From Zymogenus sp964542895 (GTDB taxonomy: Bacteria > Desulfobacterota > Zymogenia > Zymogenales > Zymogenaceae), in the NCBI GenBank assembly GCA_964542895.1, contig CAZIWT010000053.1, forward strand, positions 1 to 22,337: a stretch of 22,337 bases of DNA. The letters run 5' to 3'. Below the pieces are notes generated by a model that saw only the letters and a program-made list of their open reading frames with translations, ran no database searches and had not been told where the DNA came from. Both the position numbers and the translations under genes were made by a program. Shown in pieces: positions 1 to 8,150 of this stretch (its first letter is position 1; every line of letters begins with the position of its first letter).

Positions 1-70
1 AGTAATGGAAAAATGAGAAATATATTTACTGAATTTTGATGTCAGTAAAATATTAATGTCGGGTGATATT

Positions 71-127
71 AGGGGCAATTTTTAAATCGATATATCTGTT
101 TAGGATATATCGATAGAAAATTCCCCT
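71..127 (+). promoter_or_regulatory. Long two-part stem-loop in the secD leader
   Basis: An outer stem pairs AGGGG+AATTTT (71-75, 77-82; C76 bulged) with AAAATT+CCCCT (117-127). After a small internal loop, an inner perfect 11-bp stem pairs ATCGATATATC (86-96) with GATATATCGAT (104-114) around a 7-nt loop. The 3' arm ends one base before the AGGAG ribosome binding site (129-133) of secD. No T-run follows, so it is not a typical terminator. It could be an RNA element affecting secD translation, or the inner palindrome could be a DNA operator. The pairing is seen; the role is inferred. Confidence 0.7.
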
Positions 128-139
128 CAGGAGTAAAAG

Positions 140-1765
140 ATGATCAAGGATTTAAATATCAGAATTACGATTATTGTCGTTGTGGTCCTGGTATCGATAG
201 CGTACCTGACGCCCACCTTCTTCTTTCAAGAGGAGAAGGAAATGCCGGAATTCTGGAAGAAGGCGAAGATACTCCCCACGAAGACCCTGAACCGGGGGCT
301 CGACCTCGAGGGGGGGATGCACATGCTCCTCGGCGTTGACCTCGATGAGTCCCTTATCAACACGATGGACAGGATGACCGTGGAGATAAAGGGGTATCTG
401 GACAAGGAGGAGATCCCGTACAGTGACGTTGAAAGGCACGGCACGGACGGTATACGCATCGTGCTGACAGACCCGGAAAAGCAGGACGACCTAAAGGCAT
501 ATATCAACAAGACCTACAGGTTCTTCGAGGTCGTCGAGACCTCCACGCTGGGGGGCAAGTTCGAGGTCACCTACAAATACAGGGAGAAGGACCTCTTGAC
601 CTTCAAGGACAGGACGGTGGATCAGACCCTGGAGACGATCAGAAACAGGGTCGATGAGCTGGGCCTGGCGGAGCCGGAGATCGTAAGGCAGGGTGACTAC
701 GATATACTGGTTCAGCTTCCGGGACTGGCGGACGCCGAAAAGGCGAAGTCCCTTATAAAGAAGGTGGCGCTTCTGGAGTTCAAGCTGGTCGATGACAAGA
801 ACGACCTGGAGGAGGCCCTGAAGGGAAACGTGCCGGAGGGATCGGAGATACTCTATCAGAAGATAAAGGACAGGGACACGGGGGAGCTCTTGGAGAGCAG
901 GCCCTATCTCATCGAGAAGAAGACCCTGATGACCGGAGAGGTGATTACCGATGCGAACATCAGCATAAGCACCACGGGCAGGGGCTATCCCCACGTGGTG
1001 ATAAATTTCGATTCGAGGGGGGAGGCCCTCTTCGAGAAAATATCCGGCGACAACGTGGGGAGGAACCTCGCCATCATCCTGGACAACTCCGTCTATTCCG
1101 CCCCGGTAATCAAGACGAGGATCTCGGGCGGCTCCGCCATCATCGAGGGGAGCTTCACCAGGGAGGAGGCGAGCGAGCTGGCGATCGTCTTGAGGGCCGG
1201 CGCCCTTCCCGCAAAGATAACCGTTCACGAGGAGAGGACGGTGGGCCCCTCTTTGGGGAAGGATTCGATCCGAAAGGGCTTTATGGCGACCCTGGTAGGC
1301 GGCGCCCTCGTTATAATCGCCATGGTCCTCTACTACGGGGCCTCCGGGCTCGTGGCGGACCTGGCGCTCTTTCTGAACATGATAATCATCCTGGCGGTCA
1401 TGAGCGCCCTCCAGGCGACCCTGACGCTTCCCGGAATCGCCGGAATCGCGCTGACCATAGGCATGGCCGTTGATGCTAACGTCCTCGTCTTCGAGCGAGT
1501 CAGGGAGGAGCTGAGGCTGGGGAAGACGCCGAGGGCCGCGCTGGAGGGGGGCTATTCCAAGGCCTTCCTCACGATTATGGACGCCAACGTGACGACCTTA
1601 ATCGCGGCGCTGGTTCTCTTCCAGTTCGGGACGGGGGCTGTAAAGGGTTTCGCTATTACCTTGAGCATCGGTATAGTTACAAGCCTCTTTACCGCCATAT
1701 TCGTTTCGAGGACCGTATTTGAATTTATAACTTCCCGCTTCAGGATTAAGAGACTAAGCGTATAG
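140..1765 (+). CDS. secD: Protein translocase subunit SecD
   Basis: SecD is an inner-membrane partner of SecYEG that uses the proton gradient to help pull proteins out on the periplasmic side. The 541-residue product has an N-terminal membrane helix (about residues 8-28), the family motif GLDLEGG (53-59), a large periplasmic region, and a C-terminal bundle of about five membrane helices (about 380-530) containing the GMAVDANVLVFERVREE motif. The length is normal for a stand-alone SecD. ATG 140 is preceded by AGGAG at 129-133, six bases away. secF follows after 13 bases with its own GAGGAG site, so the two form an operon. No yajC is seen upstream in the 139 bases available. The leader contains a long hairpin that may regulate translation. 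Confidence 0.97.
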   Translation: MIKDLNIRITIIVVVVLVSIAYLTPTFFFQEEKEMPEFWKKAKILPTKTLNRGLDLEGGMHMLLGVDLDESLINTMDRMTVEIKGYLDKEEIPYSDVERHGTDGIRIVLTDPEKQDDLKAYINKTYRFFEVVETSTLGGKFEVTYKYREKDLLTFKDRTVDQTLETIRNRVDELGLAEPEIVRQGDYDILVQLPGLADAEKAKSLIKKVALLEFKLVDDKNDLEEALKGNVPEGSEILYQKIKDRDTGELLESRPYLIEKKTLMTGEVITDANISISTTGRGYPHVVINFDSRGEALFEKISGDNVGRNLAIILDNSVYSAPVIKTRISGGSAIIEGSFTREEASELAIVLRAGALPAKITVHEERTVGPSLGKDSIRKGFMATLVGGALVIIAMVLYYGASGLVADLALFLNMIIILAVMSALQATLTLPGIAGIALTIGMAVDANVLVFERVREELRLGKTPRAALEGGYSKAFLTIMDANVTTLIAALVLFQFGTGAVKGFAITLSIGIVTSLFTAIFVSRTVFEFITSRFRIKRLSV

Positions 1766-1778
1766 AGGAGGAGCTAAA

Positions 1779-2717
1779 ATGGAACTGATAAAGCCGGGAA
1801 CCAAGATAGATTTCATCGGTAAAAGAAGGTACGCGTACGTCTTCTCTCTGATCCTCTTAGCGGTCAGTATAGGCTCCCTAATTCTTCACGGGGGGCCGAA
1901 CTACGGAATAGATTTCGCCGGAGGAAGCCTCATTCAGATTAAATTCAACAAAGCGGTGGACATTCAACAGATAAAGGACGTCCTCATCGAGATGGGGCTT
2001 GAAGACCCCATAGTCCAGAACTTCACGGGGGGGGAGGAAAACGAGTATATCATTCGTGTCGTGAAGACCGAGATGGATATCACCACACTGTCGGAAAACG
2101 TGAAGGAGGGGCTGGACAAACAGTTCGGGGTTGGCTCCGTGGAGGTACGCCGGGTGGAGATGGTCGGCCCCAAGGTCGGGGAAGACCTGAAGAAGAAGGG
2201 CCTCTACGCCGTCCTCCTGGCCGTTGTCGGGATACTGATATACGTATCGGTCAGGTTCGAGTTTCGATACTCCCTGGGGGCCGTCTTTGCGTTGGTCCAC
2301 GACGCTACAATTACGCTGGGTGTGTTCTCTCTGTTTAACCTCGAGGTCTCCCTTCCCATCGTGGCGGCGATCCTCACGGTAATAGGGTATTCGATCAACG
2401 ATACGATAGTCGTATACGACCGGATAAGGGAAAACATGAGAAAGGCGAGAAAGACACCGGAGGGAGAGGTAATGAATGAGAGCATAAACGAGACCCTCTC
2501 GAGAACCATGATGACGTCGGGCCTTACGCTGTTGGCGGTTTTGGCCCTCTACTTTCTGGGCGGCGGCGTAATTCACGACTTCGCCTTCGCCCTTATCATA
2601 GGCATCGTGATAGGTACTTACTCATCGATATACGTTGCGTCACCTGTGGTCTTGATATGGAACAAACTGTTTCCGCAGAAAAGCCAGGCTCAAAAAGGGA
2701 AGCGAAAGAGGAGATAG
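1779..2717 (+). CDS. secF: Protein translocase subunit SecF
   Basis: SecF pairs with SecD in the inner membrane to form the export motor. The 312-residue product has a first membrane helix (about 19-38), the SecF/SecD signature GIDFAGG (43-49), a short periplasmic domain, and five C-terminal membrane helices with the conserved GYSINDTIVVYDRIREN stretch. It ends in a very basic cytoplasmic tail rich in Lys and Arg. A GAGGAG ribosome binding site lies just upstream (about 1766-1771). The last 61 bases, coding for the basic tail and stop, also encode the start of the downstream glycosyltransferase in another frame, which suggests translational coupling. Confidence 0.97.
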   Translation: MELIKPGTKIDFIGKRRYAYVFSLILLAVSIGSLILHGGPNYGIDFAGGSLIQIKFNKAVDIQQIKDVLIEMGLEDPIVQNFTGGEENEYIIRVVKTEMDITTLSENVKEGLDKQFGVGSVEVRRVEMVGPKVGEDLKKKGLYAVLLAVVGILIYVSVRFEFRYSLGAVFALVHDATITLGVFSLFNLEVSLPIVAAILTVIGYSINDTIVVYDRIRENMRKARKTPEGEVMNESINETLSRTMMTSGLTLLAVLALYFLGGGVIHDFAFALIIGIVIGTYSSIYVASPVVLIWNKLFPQKSQAQKGKRKRR

Positions 2718-3394
2718 CGGCCCTGATTCCGGCCTACAACTCGGAGGATACCGTCGGCAGGGTCGTTGATGGAATAAAGAAGTATGTCCCTGACGTCGTT
2801 GTCGTGAACGACGGCTCGGATGACGATACAGAGAAAATTGCCCGGGCCTCGGGCGCCGTTGTCATAAATCACGAGAGCCGCCGGGGAAAGGGGGAGGCCC
2901 TAAAGACCGGATTCGCGGCCCTGATCGATAGGGGCTATCGGGTGATCCTCACGATGGACGCCGACCTCCAGCACGATCCCGGGGACATTCCCCCATTGAT
3001 CGAGAAGTATCGGGAGGGGGGCTTCGGAATGGTCATAGGCTCGAGGATGGCATCAAAAGTGAATATCCCGAGATACCGCCTCGTTCCGAACCTCGTCGGC
3101 AACTTCTTCCTCTCGAGGGCCTCGGGAAGGGAGATCGAGGACAGCCAGTCCGGAATGCGTATATATTCGGTGAAGCTGTTGAAGGCTATAAACCTCACCA
3201 CATCCCGATACGATACAGAGGCGGAGGCGATAATAAAGGGAGGAAAGGCGGGATTTCGATTCGCCTTTGTGCCGATCAAGGCAATCTATGCCGAGGAACA
3301 AAAAACCTATTTCAGGCCCGTTGTTGATACGTACCTCATATCGGTCGTTTATCTCAGAAGCCTTTTTTGGAAAACTAAATCGAGGCAAATATAA
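2657..3394 (+). CDS. Family 2 glycosyltransferase (dolichol-phosphate-mannose synthase-like)
   Basis: The 245-residue soluble protein has the GT-A fold marks of the DPM/DPG synthase-like GT2 group: PAYN (25-28), VVVNDGSDDD (47-57), a DAD metal/nucleotide-sugar motif (101-103) followed by LQHDP, and GSRM (128-131). Such enzymes move a sugar from a nucleotide donor to a polyprenyl phosphate or other acceptor; the acceptor here cannot be told. No C-terminal membrane helices are seen. The only ATG before the conserved core lies at 2657, inside secF, giving a 61-nt out-of-frame overlap. No clear ribosome binding site precedes it, so translation probably depends on ribosomes finishing secF. The next gene has its own promoter, so this likely ends the secDF operon. 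Confidence 0.9.
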   Translation: MEQTVSAEKPGSKREAKEEIAALIPAYNSEDTVGRVVDGIKKYVPDVVVVNDGSDDDTEKIARASGAVVINHESRRGKGEALKTGFAALIDRGYRVILTMDADLQHDPGDIPPLIEKYREGGFGMVIGSRMASKVNIPRYRLVPNLVGNFFLSRASGREIEDSQSGMRIYSVKLLKAINLTTSRYDTEAEAIIKGGKAGFRFAFVPIKAIYAEEQKTYFRPVVDTYLISVVYLRSLFWKTKSRQI

Positions 3395-3424
3395 TAATAA
3401 TTGTTCTTAAATAGACATTTTTTC

Positions 3425-3453
3425 TTGACCCTAATCCGAAATAGTAATAAAAT
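3425..3453 (+). promoter_or_regulatory. Sigma70-like promoter for the radical SAM gene
   Basis: TTGACC (3425-3430) and TAAAAT (3448-3453) are separated by exactly 17 bases. The predicted start of transcription is near 3460, about 24 bases before ATG 3484. This separates the radical SAM gene from the secDF transcript. Confidence 0.65.
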
Positions 3454-3483
3454 CGGAGAGAACTACAGAGGTTGATTTCTGAC

Positions 3484-4836
3484 ATGTCACTTTACGATGA
3501 AACAAGAAGGTTCGTCCTCGTTCAGACCATACACCACGGTATAGGCGTTCTGTCCAAATTCTCCGACAGGGGCCTCATAAACACCACCTACTGGATGGAG
3601 AAGATCACAAAGAGGGATCACTATAAAAAGGCCATAAAGAGGATCAGGGAGCTCTTCGAGAGCGGCCATCCGAGCTTTACCGTCCTCAAGAAGATCCTCA
3701 GGGAGACGCACCCCCGCCACAGGAAGCGTCTCGTCAAGGCCTTCATAATAAACCAACTCCTGATCGGGAGCAACCGGAGAAAGGATTTCTCCGAGACCCC
3801 AGGGGGTTTCTACCCCCCCGGCCTTATGGTCCTCTCCCCCACGATGAGGTGCAATCTCAACTGCTTCGGGTGCTACGCCGGCAGCTACGACAGAAGCGAG
3901 GAGCTCTCGTTTGCGACCCTCGACCGGATCCTCAACGAGGGGAAGGAGATCGGGATGTTCTTCGCCGTTGTGTCGGGCGGGGAGCCGTTTTTCAGAAAGG
4001 ACCTCATAGACCTCTTTGAAAAGCACCACGACGTCGCCTTTCACGTCTACACCCACGGGGGGCTCTTGGACAAGGACCTCGTCAAGAGGATAGCGAGGGC
4101 GGGCAACATACTCCCCGCCATAAGCATCGAGGGCTTCGAGGAGGAGACCGACAAGAGGAGGGGAAAAGGCCACTATAAAAAAATCATGGAGGCGATGAGG
4201 CTCTTGAGGGAGGAGGGGGTACTGTTCGGATTCTCCTCGACCCAGACCAGGCAGAACGCCTCCTTCATAACGAGCGAGCCCTTCATAGACCACATGGTCG
4301 ATGTGGGATGTGTTATGGGTTGGTATTTCTCATACATACCGATCGGGAGGGAGCCCAACCTCGACCTCGTGCCCACGCCGGAGCAGAGGGACAACCTGAG
4401 GAAGTGGGTGCTCCACGTCAGAAACACGAAGCCTATCCTCGTGGCCGATTTCTGGAACGACGGGCCAGTGGTCGGGGGCTGTATCGCCGCCGGTAGAAAA
4501 TATTTCCACATCAATTCCAGAGGGGACGTGGAGCCCTGTGTTTTCGCCCACGTCGCCAGCCATAACATAAACAACACAACCCTGAAAGAGGCCCTGAACT
4601 GCGATCTCTTCAAATTCATCAGGGAGACGCAGAAAAACAACGAAAACCACCTGAGGCCCTGCATGATTATAGATCATCCCGAGGTCCTCAGGGAGGCCTG
4701 CTCCATGGAAGGGGTGTACTTTACGCACAAGGGGGCGGACAACATCGTCTCGGAGATAGCCGATTTCCTGGACAACTACGCCCTGGAATACGCCGAGTTC
4801 GCCGAGAAGGCCTGGGAGGGGTATGATCACCCATAG
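3484..4836 (+). CDS. Radical SAM protein with SPASM-like C-terminal cysteines
   Basis: The 450-residue product carries the radical SAM cluster motif CNLNCFGC (C123, C127, C130 counted from ATG 3484) followed by SGGEPFFR, the usual SAM-binding GGE. About 115 residues of mostly helical, basic sequence precede it. In the last third, further cysteines (in GGCIAAG, VEPCVF, RPCMI and EACSM) resemble an auxiliary Fe-S cluster site as in SPASM/Twitch enzymes, which modify peptides or other large substrates. No precursor peptide gene is apparent next to it, so the substrate is unknown. An in-frame TTG at 3472 is possible, but AGAGG (3467-3471) sits too close to it; ATG 3484 is preferred although the spacing of 12 is long. 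Confidence 0.88.
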   Translation: MSLYDETRRFVLVQTIHHGIGVLSKFSDRGLINTTYWMEKITKRDHYKKAIKRIRELFESGHPSFTVLKKILRETHPRHRKRLVKAFIINQLLIGSNRRKDFSETPGGFYPPGLMVLSPTMRCNLNCFGCYAGSYDRSEELSFATLDRILNEGKEIGMFFAVVSGGEPFFRKDLIDLFEKHHDVAFHVYTHGGLLDKDLVKRIARAGNILPAISIEGFEEETDKRRGKGHYKKIMEAMRLLREEGVLFGFSSTQTRQNASFITSEPFIDHMVDVGCVMGWYFSYIPIGREPNLDLVPTPEQRDNLRKWVLHVRNTKPILVADFWNDGPVVGGCIAAGRKYFHINSRGDVEPCVFAHVASHNINNTTLKEALNCDLFKFIRETQKNNENHLRPCMIIDHPEVLREACSMEGVYFTHKGADNIVSEIADFLDNYALEYAEFAEKAWEGYDHP

Positions 4837-4937
4837 CATCCGGGCAAAGTGGGGGTTGGGAATGATTATTGGGGGGAGTCGGGAAATTGTTCTTGCGTAA
4901 GGGAGGGGTGGGAAGAGTTGATGGTGGTTAATGTGTA

Positions 4938-5089
4938 ACTGGTAAGGCTGTGCAAATTCTTTAATGGGGGGGGAGGGGTGGATGATTGACAGACAATCAA
5001 GCGGTGGGTGTGTGTAACTTTTTTAGGGGGGAGGAGTAAGATTAGTAGATTAGCAACCGGTGGGTGTGTGCAATTTTTTTAGGGGAGGG
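4938..5089 (+). repeat. Three degenerate direct repeats, G/T-rich
   Basis: Copies at 5002-5033 and 5058-5089 are nearly identical over 32 bases: both begin CGGTGGGTGTGTG, continue into a run of T, and end TTAGGGG followed by more G. They are 56 bases apart. A more diverged copy (about 4938-4975) shares GGTAAGGCTGTGCAA, a T-rich middle and a G-run. They do not code for anything visible. Confidence 0.7.
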
Positions 5090-5103
5090 CACTTGAATCT
5101 ATT

Positions 5104-5133
5104 TTGAAACGGCTGACGGAGATGATATAGAAT
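5104..5133 (+). promoter_or_regulatory. Possible promoter of the lipoprotein gene
   Basis: TTGAAA (5104-5109) and TAGAAT (5128-5133) are 18 bases apart. If real, transcription would begin near 5140, after the first ATG at 5134, which would favour ATG 5161 as the true start of the lipoprotein. Confidence 0.4.
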
Positions 5134-6009
5134 ATGGTTTTTTTTATAAGGTCGGGCTTGATGCCCGTCGAGTTGTCTTTGGCAGAGGGCGATGGAAGAA
5201 AGGCCCGGGGTGTTCGGGCTTTTCTTTTGTTTATTGTGCTCGCCTTTTTTCTCACTTCGTGCACCCTCAAGGTGACCAAGCCCACATCCGATGTTCCCCC
5301 GTATCTGAACGCAAAAGAGATGATCGAGGCCCTGAACACCGCAGCCGCCAAGGTCGAAAATATAAAGGGGATAATGACAATCCGCGTCCTGAACGCAGAG
5401 GGCGAGGCGGAAGAAAGCATGAGCGGATACGTGGCCTTCGCCCCGCCGGACAAGATGAGCTTTTCGTACGTGGGCCCCTTGGGGATGATCTTCTTTGCGG
5501 CCATAAGGAGCGGGGAGAAGGTGGTCTTCTATTTCCCCCAGCAGAGAAGGGCCTACGTGGGGAGCGTAAACGATATGAAGGCGGGGCCGCTGAACAATAC
5601 ACTCCTCGTAACCCCGTTCGCGGAACTTAAGGGAGAGATCTTTCTTATCGAGCACCGGGGTGCCGTAAGCACCCTTTACGGGCTTAAGAGGGTTAAGGAG
5701 AGATGGGAGATATCAGAGAAGCTGGTCGTTGACAGGGCGAAGATGAGACCCCTGGAGAGGCGATTTTTTAAAGACGGGGTGGAGGAGCTTCGGATCAGAT
5801 ACCTCGAATATACGGAAATCGACGGCATTTCAATTCCCGTCCTCGTCTCTATAAAAAACATGGGAGGTAATGGAGACGCGGGCGAGATCAAGATCGGCTT
5901 TAAGAAGGTCGAGCTGAACAAGACGCTTAACCCGGAGGTCTTCGACACGGAGGTCGGGGAGGGGTGGATGGTGGATAGTATCGATAATTTCGTCATCCCG
6001 AAATACTGA
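5134..6009 (+). CDS. Outer-membrane-type lipoprotein, DUF4292/LolB-like
   Basis: A hydrophobic segment ends in the lipobox LTSC (Cys 43 counted from 5134), so the protein should be lipid-anchored after export. The rest (about 250 residues) is a beta-rich domain with features such as MSGYVAFAPPDKMSFSYVGPLG and YFPQQRRAYVG. These resemble the DUF4292 group, whose fold is like LolA/LolB lipoprotein carriers. The presence of LolA downstream in the same block fits a role in lipoprotein or lipid handling, but this is inference. The start is uncertain: ATG 5134 gives a long N-terminus before the signal, while ATG 5161 has an AAGG nine bases upstream and lies after a possible promoter. Confidence 0.78.
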   Translation: MVFFIRSGLMPVELSLAEGDGRKARGVRAFLLFIVLAFFLTSCTLKVTKPTSDVPPYLNAKEMIEALNTAAAKVENIKGIMTIRVLNAEGEAEESMSGYVAFAPPDKMSFSYVGPLGMIFFAAIRSGEKVVFYFPQQRRAYVGSVNDMKAGPLNNTLLVTPFAELKGEIFLIEHRGAVSTLYGLKRVKERWEISEKLVVDRAKMRPLERRFFKDGVEELRIRYLEYTEIDGISIPVLVSIKNMGGNGDAGEIKIGFKKVELNKTLNPEVFDTEVGEGWMVDSIDNFVIPKY

Positions 6010-6069
6010 AACGTTTTTCAAGGGATCGGGTGGAGGGATGAAGTCCGTCACCACCGTGTAGAAACCGGG

Positions 6070-6102
6070 GCGGAGAACGAAAGACCCCCTCTTCGCTTTT
6101 TT
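6070..6102 (+). terminator. Probable rho-independent terminator after the lipoprotein gene
   Basis: GCGGAGA (6070-6076) pairs with TCTTCGC (6090-6096) with one G-T pair, around a 13-base loop, and is followed by six T (6097-6102). It lies 60 bases after the stop of the lipoprotein gene. Confidence 0.5.
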
Positions 6103-6105
6103 GGC

Positions 6106-6134
6106 TTGAATTATTTTTAACAATCCAGTATTTT
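6106..6134 (+). promoter_or_regulatory. Possible promoter of the 149-residue exported protein
   Basis: TTGAAT (6106-6111) and TATTTT (6129-6134) are 17 bases apart, just after the likely terminator and 44 bases before ATG 6179. Confidence 0.4.
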
Positions 6135-6178
6135 GTATTTATTGGGGAATCTTAAAACTCTTAATCAGGAGAAGAACT

Positions 6179-6628
6179 ATGAGAGGAAAGAAAAGCTTGA
6201 TGTTACTCCTTATCTTGTCGCTCTCCCTTGTTTTTGCCGTTAGCGCATATGCGCAGCGGACGGTGGCCCAGACCCACTCCTTCGCCCTGGAGAAGTGGAT
6301 TACGGTCAATCTAAGCGTTGAGGGTATTTCGGTAAAGGAGATCAGGTTTTACAACGATACCAAGACCACGGGGGGGACCTTCGGGATAAATCCAACAAGA
6401 GGGCCTTACATGAACTTTGTGATCTATAACGATACACACCACGAGGTGGATTATGGTATAGCGGTTGCCCTATTCGATAAGAAGCACAAGTTGATTACGG
6501 CCGAGTCATATACGCACCCGGGGGAATTTGATCCCGGAGAGAGACATGAGGGGACAATCATCTTCGGTCCCGTCAACAGGAGATACCGCGAGACTTCGTA
6601 TTTCAAGATGATCCTGGAAATCTACTGA
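6179..6628 (+). CDS. Small exported protein of unknown function
   Basis: The 149-residue product starts with a textbook signal peptide: basic MRGKK, a long Leu-rich core, and AYA-Q as the likely cleavage site near residue 25. The mature part of about 124 residues is predicted beta-rich, with no cysteines, no metal motif and no further membrane helix. It should therefore be a soluble periplasmic or secreted protein, perhaps a small Ig-like or beta-sandwich domain (for example FVIYNDTHHEVDYGIAVALFD reads as beta strands). I do not recognise the family. An AGGAGAAG ribosome binding site (about 6167-6174) supports ATG 6179. The deacetylase follows 41 bases later. Confidence 0.82.
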   Translation: MRGKKSLMLLLILSLSLVFAVSAYAQRTVAQTHSFALEKWITVNLSVEGISVKEIRFYNDTKTTGGTFGINPTRGPYMNFVIYNDTHHEVDYGIAVALFDKKHKLITAESYTHPGEFDPGERHEGTIIFGPVNRRYRETSYFKMILEIY

Positions 6629-6669
6629 TTTTTCGAGTAGAGACACCACTTTTTTAGTTAGTTCATATC

Positions 6670-7485
6670 TTGTTTTATATCACTATTCTCATAATCGGGA
6701 CGGCGGCCTTTGTCCTGTTTGTCTTGCTTCCGGCCCCAATGACCCTTTTCTGTGTCGTTGGGGCCGTGTCTCTTTTCATCTTACTTGCCTGGTTTTCGCT
6801 GTCGATATTTGTGGTTCAGGTCCCCTTCGTCTACAGAGCAAAGATTAGGGGGGATAAAAGCCGGCCCCGTGTGGCGCTGACGTTCGACGACGGCCCCCAC
6901 CCGAAATTCACGCCGATGGTACTTGATATTTTAAAAAACCACAATTTTAAGGCGACCTTCTTCCTCGTGGGAGAAAAGGTTCTCGCCGAGCCGGAGACGG
7001 TGAAAAGAATGGTCGACGAGGGGCACGGAATCGGAAACCACTCGATGTCCCACGTCCACCTCCTGAGCCTTATGAGGACGAAAAAGCAGATGGAGGAGAT
7101 CCAGGAGTGTAGTAGGGCGATTGCGGACACAGCGGGGATATCGATCGCGACCTCGACCGCGCCACGCTGGTACAGGCCACCGATGGGTTACAAGACGCCG
7201 TCCACCTTTTTGGCGGCGAAGAGACTGGGCCTTGCCGTCGTGGGATGGCACATCAAGGGTTGGGATACGTTCTACACCGACTCGGAGAGGATCGCATCTT
7301 CCATACTGGAGAGGGTAAAAAACGGATCGATGGTACTCCTCCACGACTCCTCCACGCTGAAGGGGGGGGCCGCAGACCGGTCGCCGACGGTGGATGCGCT
7401 CCCCGTTATTCTATCGGGGCTAAAGGATATGGGTCTCGAGCCGGTCACCCTGGACGAGCTCTTCGATACGGGAGGAACAAAATGA
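6670..7485 (+). CDS. Membrane-anchored polysaccharide deacetylase (NodB domain)
   Basis: The product (271 residues from TTG 6670) has two hydrophobic N-terminal segments (about 2-20 and 25-50) and then a NodB-type carbohydrate esterase 4 domain. The catalytic motifs are present: TFDDGP (71-76, with catalytic base and metal Asp 73/74), HSMSH (His 124 and His 128, metal ligands), RPPMGY (motif 3), and LLHDS near the end. Family members remove N-acetyl or other acyl groups from surface or cell wall glycans; the substrate is not known here. An in-frame stop at 6655 and the lack of any earlier start favour TTG 6670 despite no visible ribosome binding site; ATG 6742 would remove the first membrane segment. 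Its stop overlaps the LolA start as ATGA. Confidence 0.88.
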   Translation: MFYITILIIGTAAFVLFVLLPAPMTLFCVVGAVSLFILLAWFSLSIFVVQVPFVYRAKIRGDKSRPRVALTFDDGPHPKFTPMVLDILKNHNFKATFFLVGEKVLAEPETVKRMVDEGHGIGNHSMSHVHLLSLMRTKKQMEEIQECSRAIADTAGISIATSTAPRWYRPPMGYKTPSTFLAAKRLGLAVVGWHIKGWDTFYTDSERIASSILERVKNGSMVLLHDSSTLKGGAADRSPTVDALPVILSGLKDMGLEPVTLDELFDTGGTK

Positions 7486-8150
7486 AAAAGGTCTTGGTTT
7501 TTGTCCTGTTGCTTCTTTTCGCCGCCGCTTTCCCGGCCTCGGGCGAGCCTGACGAGATCGACGACCTCTTGAAGGGGATGGAGGCGTTCTGGGCAAAGGT
7601 CGATACGATGGTCTGCGATTTCACCCAGAAAAAGAGGCTCCCCCTCTTCGATGCCGAGATCGTCTCCAACGGGAATTTCGCCTACAAGAGGCCGGGGACG
7701 ATGATATGGCGCTACGACCCGCCGGAGGAGACCGTGATGGCCGTGAGGCCGGGGGTTGTCACGATCTACTTCAAGGCCAACAACAGGGCAAAGGTAATTC
7801 ACCTGAGCGATGACGAAAATTACCCCCAGGCGATGACCTTCGGCCTCGGCGGGACAGGGGATCGGAAGGGGCTTAAGGATAAGTTTGACACCTCTTTGAC
7901 GAAGAGGGGGGACAGGAGGACTCTCACATTGATCCCGAAGGAGAAGGAGGCTGGAGGTCAATTTGAAAAGATCGCCATTACTTTCAAGAAGGACTTTACC
8001 CCCGTATCCACGGTAATTTATTACTCCGCCGATGACGTGACCGCCTTCGAGTTCGAAAACATCGTGATAAACGGCAATGCCGACGAAAAGATATTCGACC
8101 TGGTGCTGCCGAAGGGAGTTGTAATCGATGAGATCGGATCGGGTGAGTGA
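7482..8150 (+). CDS. lolA: Outer-membrane lipoprotein carrier protein LolA
   Basis: LolA takes lipoproteins released by LolCDE and ferries them across the periplasm. The 222-residue product begins with a signal peptide (MKKVLVFVLLLLFAAAFPASG, given here only as the usual basic-hydrophobic-small pattern, cleavage near 21). It carries the LolA hallmark GNFAYKRPGTMIWRYDPPEE, followed by regularly spaced beta strands and a DxxxFxLVLPKGV-like C-terminal segment. Length fits the family. ATG 7482 is chosen because GGAGG (7471-7475) lies six bases upstream and because ATG overlaps the deacetylase TGA (7483-7485). The reading frame stays open further upstream, but that part lies within the deacetylase gene and looks accidental. 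Confidence 0.88.
   Translation: MKKVLVFVLLLLFAAAFPASGEPDEIDDLLKGMEAFWAKVDTMVCDFTQKKRLPLFDAEIVSNGNFAYKRPGTMIWRYDPPEETVMAVRPGVVTIYFKANNRAKVIHLSDDENYPQAMTFGLGGTGDRKGLKDKFDTSLTKRGDRRTLTLIPKEKEAGGQFEKIAITFKKDFTPVSTVIYYSADDVTAFEFENIVINGNADEKIFDLVLPKGVVIDEIGSGE

Larger units (their letters stand above)
4837..5133 (+). other. Gene-free G/T-rich region after the radical SAM gene
   Basis: About 300 bases without a credible gene. The plus strand is strongly G- and T-rich. It contains degenerate direct repeats (listed separately), a small inverted repeat GATTG-ACAGA-CAATC (4984-4998), and a weak promoter at the right end. No clear rho-independent terminator was found. Confidence 0.7.

Noticed and set aside
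7245..7481. Upstream extension of the LolA reading frame
   Set aside because: It overlaps the conserved end of the deacetylase, while ATG 7482 has a strong ribosome binding site and begins a signal peptide.
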